26,683 nt of DNA from IMG/VR virus record IMGVR_UViG_3300042465_004203, positions 1 to 26,683 of that record. One strand, 5' to 3'. Position 1 is the first letter of the stretch; each line of letters opens with the position of its first letter. A program made the translations under genes and the position numbers. The notes beneath the pieces are model-generated. The model worked only from the letters and a program-made list of their open reading frames with translations. It ran no database searches and was not told the DNA's origin. Shown in pieces: positions 22,308-26,683 of the stretch. This DNA comes from a virus.

Positions 22308-22505
22308 GTGTTTAACTGGGAAAATAAAAACCTTGCCGAGGTTCTAGAAATGTACGGCGGTAACATCTTCATGGCTGAGATGGACTATCGAGCTATGGGC
22401 CTTGATGCAGGTCAATGGGTAATGCTCATCAAAGACGCTTATGATAAAGGTCAGGTCAGCCCAACAGTAATGATGCTGATGACTGAGAGAGCAGCAGCAA
22501 GATGA
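22308..22505 (+). CDS. Small protein under a structured leader
   Basis: 65 residues from GTG 22308 with AGGAGG 8 nt before it, inside hairpin 3 of the leader. Sequence is acidic to neutral, helical and rich in methionine (NKNLAEVLEMYGGNIFMAEMD, MLIKDAYDKGQ, TVMMLMTERAAAR). No known motif, signal peptide or membrane segment. It overlaps the initiator gene by 4 nt (ATGA), so control of this gene would also affect initiator synthesis by coupling. Confidence 0.65.
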   Translation: MFNWENKNLAEVLEMYGGNIFMAEMDYRAMGLDAGQWVMLIKDAYDKGQVSPTVMMLMTERAAAR

Positions 22506-23164
22506 GCATCGAAGCAGTCGCATTAGTCCTAAACAAATCCAAGGCCACCGGTAGGGCAAAACTTGTCTTGCTTGGTATTGCGAATCACCTTGGGGATCAG
22601 GGGGCATGGCCGGCAATAAGCACCCTGGCTCGCTATGCCAATGCCTCAGAGCGTTCCGTTAAGCGTGACATTCAAGAACTGATTGACCTTGGTGAGCTTC
22701 GAGTTGAGCTACAAAACGCACCAACTCAAAACCAATACAAGACAAACCTTTACTGGATAACAATTCAGGCAGGGGTGACAGATTCGGCATCAGGGGTGAC
22801 AGCTCAGGTAAGCAGGGGTGACAGCTCAGGTAAATCAGGGGTGACACCTGTTGGCACGCAAAACATCAATATAACCATCAAAGAACCATCAATAGAAACC
22901 AGCAATAATGACTTTGATAAATTCTGGAATCTTTACCCAAAAAAGATAGCTAAAGCTGATGCCCTAAAAGCTTGGAACAAAGCAATCAAAAGAAAACCTG
23001 CTGATGAGCTGTTGAAACTAGCTAAGGTTTACTCAGAGGGAAAGCTACCAGACCAAACTTACATACCCTACCCAGCCTCATGGCTAAACAAGGAACTCTA
23101 TGAGAGTGTTGAACTGGCTCAGGCAAAACCATTAGCTAAGTTGTTTGTAGGGAGAATAAATTGA
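22502..23164 (+). CDS. O-like replication initiator with N-terminal winged helix
   Basis: 220 residues. Residues about 1-75 look like the DnaA/O-type winged-helix found in phage replication proteins: a helical start (KATGRAKLVLLGIANHLGDQ), then AWPAISTLARYANASERSVKRDI with the recognition helix and ELIDLGELRV as wing. A Ser/Gly/Thr-rich linker (about 88-125) follows, encoded by the iteron DNA. The C-terminal domain (FWNLYPKKIAKADALKAW, YIPYPASWLNKELYE) is the helicase-recruiting part usual in these proteins. The initiator probably binds iterons inside its own gene and loads the DnaB-like helicase encoded next, as lambda O does with its ori. ATGA overlap at the start, 4-nt overlap with the helicase. 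Confidence 0.84.
   Translation: MSIEAVALVLNKSKATGRAKLVLLGIANHLGDQGAWPAISTLARYANASERSVKRDIQELIDLGELRVELQNAPTQNQYKTNLYWITIQAGVTDSASGVTAQVSRGDSSGKSGVTPVGTQNINITIKEPSIETSNNDFDKFWNLYPKKIAKADALKAWNKAIKRKPADELLKLAKVYSEGKLPDQTYIPYPASWLNKELYESVELAQAKPLAKLFVGRIN
22770..22847 (+). repeat. Four iterons inside the initiator gene, candidate replication origin
   Basis: CAGGGGTGACA occurs four times, starting at 22770, 22791, 22813 and 22836, with spacings of 21, 22 and 23 nt (about two helical turns). Because the spacings are not multiples of three, copy 3 is read in a different frame from the others (GVT in copies 1, 2 and 4, RGD in copy 3), so the repeat is kept as DNA, not as protein. An AT-rich stretch (about 22857-22926) follows directly, as an unwinding element would. 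Confidence 0.78.
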
Positions 23165-24390
23165 CACAGTTCGAGCAGTCAGTAATCGGATCAGTCCTAC
23201 TGACAAACGGCAAGGCACTTGAGAACCTGACACTCGCGCCTAAAGACTTTGATGACTTGCAAAACGAGCACATCTACAAAACCCTGCTAGAGATGAAGGC
23301 TAATCGCCAGCCGATTGATGTGATGACTGTTGGTGCAGCCCTTCCAAAACTTGCCAGCTATCTGCATGACATCGTTACGGCAACACCAACAGCAGCTTCA
23401 GTCAACTTCTATGCCAGCAAGGTAATCGAGGAAGCAACCAGGCGCAGACTCGCTATTGCCGGCACAATGATTCACAGCAAAGCTCAGCATGAAGATTTAG
23501 CAACAGTATTTGACACAGCCAAAAAAGAGATTGATGACCTGATTGATCGCAACTCCGCAGTCAAGCCAAGCTATGTCGCAGACGAACTACTGGCCTACAT
23601 GGATGAGATTGACAAACCAAAACTCTACCCAATAAGCCCTTGGGAATTACTGAACGACATTATCGGTGGCTTTAGGCCGGGTGCACTTTACATTGTCGGA
23701 GCAAGGCCTGGCGTTGGTAAAACCATCGTTGGTTTACAGATTGCTTGGGAGTTGTCAAAGATTGGCCCTGTATCTTTTCACAGCTTGGAGATGGGCAAGC
23801 ATGAACTTTACAATCGCATCGTTGCAAGTCAGGCAGAGGTCTATCTTGGAAGCATTGAGAAGGGGAACCTGCAAGAGTGGGAATGGGAACGCATCCTAAA
23901 AGTCCGAACCGAAATCCAATCGCATCGGTTAGCTATCCATGACAAGTCAGGCCAAAACCTATTACAGATTCGAGCATCGGCAAACAGCGTAAAAGGCTCA
24001 GGCGACCTAAAAGCAATTGTTGTTGACTACCTTGGACTAATCCAAGATACAGAAAAGGGGCGCAAGCGTTACGAGATGATCACAGACATCAGCATCGGCC
24101 TCAAGAACCTTGCCAGAGATTTGAATGTCCCAGTCATAGCCCTTGCTCAGCTAAACCGAGGCCCAGAGCAAAGACGCGACTCAAAGCCTGACATGGCAGA
24201 CTTAAGAGATTCAGGTGGAATTGAGCAGGATGCCGATGTCGTTATCTTGTTGCACCGCGAACAAGTCGAGGAAGATAAGTTTGATTGGCAAAAGAGCCAG
24301 ATGATTATGAAGGTCGCAAAGAACAGACATGGTGGACTCGGTGAGGTAGCACTACGCTTCGAGGGCCACCTTGCCAGAGTAGTTAGCTAA
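23161..24390 (+). CDS. Replicative DNA helicase, DnaB family
   Basis: 409 residues from a TTG at 23161 that follows GGAG. Residues 1-105 are a DnaB N-terminal domain (EQSVIGSVLLTNG, DFDDLQNEHIYKTLLEM). The RecA-type core has Walker A GARPGVGKT (180-188), a Walker B with Asp289 in AIVVDYLGLI, the sensor region AQLNRGPEQR (329-338), and a KNRHG arginine-finger loop at 387-391, as in active hexameric helicases. It unwinds the fork on one strand and is probably loaded by the O-like protein made just before it. The stop codon TAA is also the start of the -10 box of the next gene. Confidence 0.94.
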   Translation: MTQFEQSVIGSVLLTNGKALENLTLAPKDFDDLQNEHIYKTLLEMKANRQPIDVMTVGAALPKLASYLHDIVTATPTAASVNFYASKVIEEATRRRLAIAGTMIHSKAQHEDLATVFDTAKKEIDDLIDRNSAVKPSYVADELLAYMDEIDKPKLYPISPWELLNDIIGGFRPGALYIVGARPGVGKTIVGLQIAWELSKIGPVSFHSLEMGKHELYNRIVASQAEVYLGSIEKGNLQEWEWERILKVRTEIQSHRLAIHDKSGQNLLQIRASANSVKGSGDLKAIVVDYLGLIQDTEKGRKRYEMITDISIGLKNLARDLNVPVIALAQLNRGPEQRRDSKPDMADLRDSGGIEQDADVVILLHREQVEEDKFDWQKSQMIMKVAKNRHGGLGEVALRFEGHLARVVS

Positions 24391-24399
24391 GATTATGGC
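24388..24399 (+). promoter_or_regulatory. Leaderless promoter -10 box for the zinc protein gene
   Basis: TAAGAT (24388-24393) uses the helicase stop codon, and 6 nt later lies GTG 24400. This is the fifth case of TANNNT-6-start in the window and the only one with GTG. Confidence 0.45.
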
Positions 24400-24675
24400 G
24401 TGGATGACAATGTTGCACTATGTTGCAGATGTGGTGCTACCTGGAAGGTCAACACCCATAAGCGCAAGCGAAAAGACCTCAAGTGTCAGTCCTGCCGGAT
24501 GCACCGAGCCTTGGTTATCAAGTACGGCTCCGAGAAGTGCATACCTTGGCAGGGGGACTTTGACAAGCAGACGCTCAGCATCCCTATCTTTGACGGCAAG
24601 CCAGTCTTGCCAGGAATACGATCTTGTGGACACCTTGACTGCACCAATCCCAACCATGTCATAGGTGAGCACTAG
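24400..24675 (+). CDS. Zinc-binding HNH-like protein
   Basis: 91 residues from GTG 24400. Cys8, Cys9 and Cys11, then Cys29-x2-Cys32 form a zinc ribbon; the second half has Cys47, Cys76-GHLD-Cys81 and NPNH86, which resembles the C-x4-C-x-N-P-x-H part of small HNH nucleases (pattern C-I-P-W-x-G-x-F-D before it is also usual). Enough of the HNH pattern is present for a nuclease or DNA-binding role, but catalysis is unproven. A second frame beginning at 24395 runs over the same bases; cysteine order and the leaderless box favour the frame given. Confidence 0.68.
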   Translation: MDDNVALCCRCGATWKVNTHKRKRKDLKCQSCRMHRALVIKYGSEKCIPWQGDFDKQTLSIPIFDGKPVLPGIRSCGHLDCTNPNHVIGEH

Positions 24676-24707
24676 AGTAAAACAACAAATCGAAAGGAAA
24701 CAAAGAG

Positions 24708-25037
24708 ATGGCAACAATCAAAGTAAAGGGCACTATCAGCCGAGTCTTCTATGAAGGCAAAGGCATCGAGGTAGTCGAGTCATACGAAACTAAGACCGGC
24801 GACACAATCAACAAGCGTTACACAGTCTGGCTAAAGCAGCCAACAACGCTTGACGCAGGTGACACAGTCCAAGTCGAGGGCCTATACAGCTCAGAGATTG
24901 ACAACTGGACAAACAAAGAGGGCGAGGCCAAGCAGTCAATCAAGGTCAGCATAAACAACCCTCTAGTAGTACCTGCTGAACCAATGCAAATCATAAAGGG
25001 AATCTTCGAGCCAACACACGAGCCAAGTCCCTTTTGA
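24708..25037 (+). CDS. OB-fold ssDNA-binding-like protein
   Basis: 109 residues with GAAAGGAAA and good spacing before ATG 24708. It opens with KVKGTISRVFYEGKGIEVVE, then KRYTVWLKQ and DTVQVEGLYSSEIDNW, strands typical of a small OB fold, and ends in EPTHEPSPF, whose Pro-Phe tip recalls the interaction tail of bacterial SSB. It likely covers ssDNA during replication or recombination and contacts partner proteins by its tail. It lies between helicase and RusA genes, which fits. It lacks the full length of host SSB (about 150 or more residues) and long acidic linker. Confidence 0.72.
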   Translation: MATIKVKGTISRVFYEGKGIEVVESYETKTGDTINKRYTVWLKQPTTLDAGDTVQVEGLYSSEIDNWTNKEGEAKQSIKVSINNPLVVPAEPMQIIKGIFEPTHEPSPF

Positions 25038-25201
25038 AAAATCTCCGATGGCTAGTCCCTGCCTTCACCGCCGGCATACTACTGAACCTATCGCTTCATG
25101 AAACTAGCGTTCTTGATGGCGTGGGACTAGCTCTCGGTTTATTTTACGCTTGGGCTGCCATGATGGGAGCATGGGAACTGTATGGCAGAGGTAAGCCTTA
25201 G
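25034..25201 (+). CDS. Small membrane protein overlapping SSB-like and RusA genes
   Basis: 55 residues from TTG 25034 (TTGA overlap with the previous stop), ending inside the RusA gene. Two hydrophobic segments (WLVPAFTAGILLNLS and GVGLALGLFYAWAAMMGAW) flank a short polar loop (HETSVLD); a short basic end follows. It fills the otherwise empty 144 nt between the two neighbours. The start is a TTG without a clear ribosome site, so coupling would be required. Function unknown. Confidence 0.5.
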   Translation: MKNLRWLVPAFTAGILLNLSLHETSVLDGVGLALGLFYAWAAMMGAWELYGRGKP

Positions 25202-25580
25202 CGTTACAGGCGACCCAGCTAGCCAAGGATCACACGCCATCATGCAAGGGCGAATAGTTCAAGTCAATAGCTCAAAGCACAAGGCATGGCGTAAGGCCAT
25301 AGTCCAAGAAGCAATTGCAACCCTGCCAGATGACTGGCAACCAATAGACGAGCCCTGTGAGCTAATCGTCAACTTCTATCTACCCAAGCCCAAGACAGTA
25401 GATCGCCAGCTCCCAAGCGTGTCACCTGACCTAGACAAGCTCATCAGGGCAGTCGGGGACAGCCTGACCGATTCAGGGGTAGTCATTGATGACAGCCGAA
25501 TAGTTCGAATCTCAGCCCGTAAGCTCTACGCCGAGGGCATCGCGCCAGGTGCCACAATTCAGGTAAAAACCCTCAACTAG
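25182..25580 (+). CDS. rusA: RusA-type Holliday junction resolvase
   Basis: 132 residues. The C-terminal half carries PDLDKLIRAVGDSL (82-95) and VIDDSRIV (101-108). The acidic residues Asp83, Asp85 and Asp104 stand at the spacing of the three catalytic aspartates of E. coli RusA (70, 72, 91), and Lys86 follows. The N-terminal GDPASQGSH and the strand LIVNFYLPKPK are also usual. A dimer binds four-way junctions and cuts two strands to resolve recombination or replication intermediates before packaging. It closes the replication and recombination block; ATG 25182 overlaps the small membrane gene by 20 nt. Confidence 0.9.
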   Translation: MAEVSLSVTGDPASQGSHAIMQGRIVQVNSSKHKAWRKAIVQEAIATLPDDWQPIDEPCELIVNFYLPKPKTVDRQLPSVSPDLDKLIRAVGDSLTDSGVVIDDSRIVRISARKLYAEGIAPGATIQVKTLN

Positions 25581-25613
25581 TCCTTTAGCGCGACACGCCG
25601 ATAAACAGGGAAA

Positions 25614-25679
25614 TTTGCCAAAATTGCCAGAAAAAGGCAAAAACTGTGCTATCTTGAATACATGGCCCAAGGGGGGCCA
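25614..25679 (+). promoter_or_regulatory. Promoter/operator-like gap with inverted repeats
   Basis: TTGCC occurs at 25615-25619 and 25624-25628, the second forming an inverted repeat with GGCAA (25636-25640) across 7 nt. TATCTT (25650-25655) is a TANNNT -10 candidate but no -35 has normal spacing (TTGCCA is 20 nt away). A hairpin TGGCCC (25663-25668) with GGGCCA (25674-25679) lies in the leader just before the AGGGAG ribosome site. Confidence 0.45.
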
Positions 25680-25695
25680 GATAGGGAGAAGCAAG

Positions 25696-25896
25696 ATGAA
25701 CGAGAACATTACACAGCTACTAGAAGAAATTGAAGAGCTGATTGAAGAGCGTGACGAGAAGCAAGAGTTTTTTGATGAGGCCACCGAAAAAGGCGAGGCT
25801 GAAGAAGCTGACGCAATCTATGAAACCATTGCCGAGCTCAACGAAAACATTGAATCAATCAAAGCAAACTTGATCAGACTCGTTAGCAAAATCTAG
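25696..25896 (+). CDS. Small acidic coiled-coil protein
   Basis: 66 residues from ATG 25696 with AGGGAG before it; the in-frame region from 25615 is promoter and leader. Strongly acidic and helical (QLLEEIEELIEERDEKQEFF, EAEEADAIYETIAELNENIE), with heptad spacing that predicts coiled coil, and a short basic end. Such proteins may mimic DNA or bind a host partner, but no known family was recognised. It is the first gene of a new small-gene operon with its own promoter-like region. Confidence 0.72.
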   Translation: MNENITQLLEEIEELIEERDEKQEFFDEATEKGEAEEADAIYETIAELNENIESIKANLIRLVSKI

Positions 25897-25908
25897 GAAG
25901 GCAAGCAA

Positions 25909-26073
25909 ATGAAAACGATAATCCTTTACCTATTCGCACTAACCGGCATCCTGATTGCAAGCTGGCAGATTCAAGAGATACATCTTGGCTGGGGATACAC
26001 ACTCGGCATCTTGGGTTTGTTAGTTGCCTTCTTTGGAGTGATAAACGAGCTAACAAAGGATAGACGCAGATGA
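25909..26073 (+). CDS. Small two-helix membrane protein
   Basis: 54 residues, short for common cutoffs. ATG 25909 follows AGGAAGG with good spacing. Two hydrophobic stretches (IILYLFALTGILIASW and GYTLGILGLLVAFFGVI) are separated by a loop IQEIHLGW and followed by a basic tail KDRRR. Its stop overlaps the next ATG (ATGA). A role in superinfection exclusion or membrane modification is conceivable but not shown. Confidence 0.7.
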   Translation: MKTIILYLFALTGILIASWQIQEIHLGWGYTLGILGLLVAFFGVINELTKDRRR

Positions 26074-26252
26074 ACGAACAAGAACTAGCTGAAAGCATTA
26101 TTGCCGAGGCTCAGCGATGGACTCAAAACCAATACACTCTCCAGGTTGGAATACCATTCAGAGATTCGACAACCGAGAACGAAGCCAAGGCTCGCATAGA
26201 GCTAATCCAACACATCAAGCAAACACTAAAAGAAATGAGAGAAAATGCCTAA
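26070..26252 (+). CDS. Small helical protein of unknown function
   Basis: 60 residues, coupled to the preceding gene by ATGA. Mostly helix with charged faces (NEQELAESIIAEAQRW, ENEAKARIELIQHIKQTLKEM); a central turn VGIPFRDS. No recognisable motif. It overlaps the next gene by 8 nt, so it belongs to the same translation chain. Confidence 0.62.
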   Translation: MNEQELAESIIAEAQRWTQNQYTLQVGIPFRDSTTENEAKARIELIQHIKQTLKEMRENA

Positions 26253-26487
26253 CTACAATCCAGAGCCTCTTGAGTTCGCAGTCAAGGACTTCCAGCCACA
26301 CCAATACAACTTTGGAGTAGCTAAGTCAGACGGAATCTACATGGGCAGGATGCTTATGAAGAACGAGGTGCTAAGTCTTATCAAGGCAGCGTACCCAATC
26401 CCAACCAAGGCAATCGCTAAGGTCATTGACATCGTGGACAGCATTGAAATCTATGTTGACCCTGAATACAACATCTCATCGAGGTAA
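26245..26487 (+). CDS. Small protein of unknown function
   Basis: 80 residues, ATG at 26245 preceded by GAGAG. The centre has NFGVAKSDGIYMGRMLMKNE followed by a helix (VLSLIKAAYPIPTKAIAKVIDI), then an acidic strand EIYVDPEYN. The family was not recognised; no membrane helix or metal site is visible. Confidence 0.62.
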   Translation: MPNYNPEPLEFAVKDFQPHQYNFGVAKSDGIYMGRMLMKNEVLSLIKAAYPIPTKAIAKVIDIVDSIEIYVDPEYNISSR

Positions 26488-26489
26488 CC

Positions 26490-26683
26490 ATGACTCTTTC
26501 ACCCTACGCAGAAGGCTTTTACGCCGGCATCCGCTACCAGCGCGACAACATCCTTGACTATATATCTATTCACTTAGATCAGGGCTACATCCCAACAGCC
26601 GAGGACATCGTTGCTGAGATAAACGGACAATACAAAAGAGACATGGACAACCAGGTCAACGCCATGATGGATGGCAGCCTTGA
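26490..26683 (+). CDS. Partial gene at the window edge, unknown function
   Basis: The first 64 codons are visible from ATG 26490 (GAGG upstream); the stop lies beyond the window. The visible part begins MTLSPYAEGFYAGIRYQRDN and continues with helices, including PTAEDIVAEINGQYKRDMD. There is no other start for this frame and no stop, so the gene probably continues. Family not recognised. Confidence 0.6.
   Translation, partial: MTLSPYAEGFYAGIRYQRDNILDYISIHLDQGYIPTAEDIVAEINGQYKRDMDNQVNAMMDGSL

Noticed and set aside
22770-22847. CRISPR array, because of four evenly spaced short repeats.
   Set aside because: Repeats are only 11-12 nt, spacers about 10 nt, and lie inside a coding gene; no cas gene is present. 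Iterons explain them better.
24395-24664. An 89-residue ORF starting at ATG 24395 in another frame over the zinc protein gene.
   Set aside because: Its composition is poor in recognisable structure, while the GTG 24400 frame gives ordered cysteine pairs and an HNH-like ending.

Overview
The window is one dense stretch of a tailed double-stranded DNA phage genome, with the gene content and order of an HK97-fold siphovirus. Almost every gene lies on the + strand and neighbours usually touch or overlap (TAATG, TGATG, ATGA junctions). The host is most likely an actinobacterium: there is a WhiB-type regulator with the four iron-sulfur cysteines and GIWGG motif, a P27-type small terminase, actinophage-type tail genes, and TANNNT -10 boxes placed for leaderless transcription. 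Base composition looks moderate, below that of soil actinomycetes, and one tail-region protein resembles a family I recall from marine phages. Together these suggest an aquatic low-to-moderate GC actinobacterium, which is an inference. No integrase, immunity repressor or tRNA gene was seen, so lifestyle is undecided.

Layout. 1-1324: ParB-domain/DNA methyltransferase fusion. 1327-8240: packaging and head (small and large terminase, small membrane protein, portal, a small beta-rich protein, a multidomain prohead protease, a small conserved protein, major capsid). 8263-10155: a self-contained two-gene glycosyltransferase cassette with a terminator in front and its own promoter. 10201-16011: connector, tail terminator, tail tube, tail assembly chaperones expressed through a -1 frameshift, gp10-like protein, tape measure and baseplate-type protein. 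16047-17689: host-contact region with a duplicated fibre N-terminal module, a glycine-rich fibre and a marine-phage-type protein. 17689-19246: lysis region (XhlA-like protein, M23 endolysin, two small membrane proteins). 19243-19512 (minus): WhiB-like regulator, convergent with the last lysis gene and divergent from the replication genes. 19603-25580: YqaJ exonuclease, probable annealing protein, HNH-like and zinc proteins, a structured leader, an O-like initiator carrying four DNA iterons, DnaB-like helicase, SSB-like protein and RusA resolvase. 25696-26683: small accessory genes, the last cut by the window edge.

How it works together: the early genes on the right provide initiation (O-like protein at iterons inside its own gene), unwinding (helicase), ssDNA protection and recombination (exonuclease, annealing protein, RusA). 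The genes on the left build and fill the capsid, build the tail and lyse the cell. The WhiB protein sits at the boundary of the two programmes and is a reasonable candidate for controlling the switch.

Most notable observations: four iterons inside the initiator gene kept at DNA rather than protein level; a repeated leaderless promoter geometry (TANNNT, exactly 6 nt, start codon) at five genes on both strands; a structured, possibly switching leader at 22190-22307 that also looks like a minus-strand terminator; a prohead protease fused to Tudor-like, HiPIP-like cysteine and helical domains with a possible internal start; and an unannotated -1 frameshift making the long tail chaperone.
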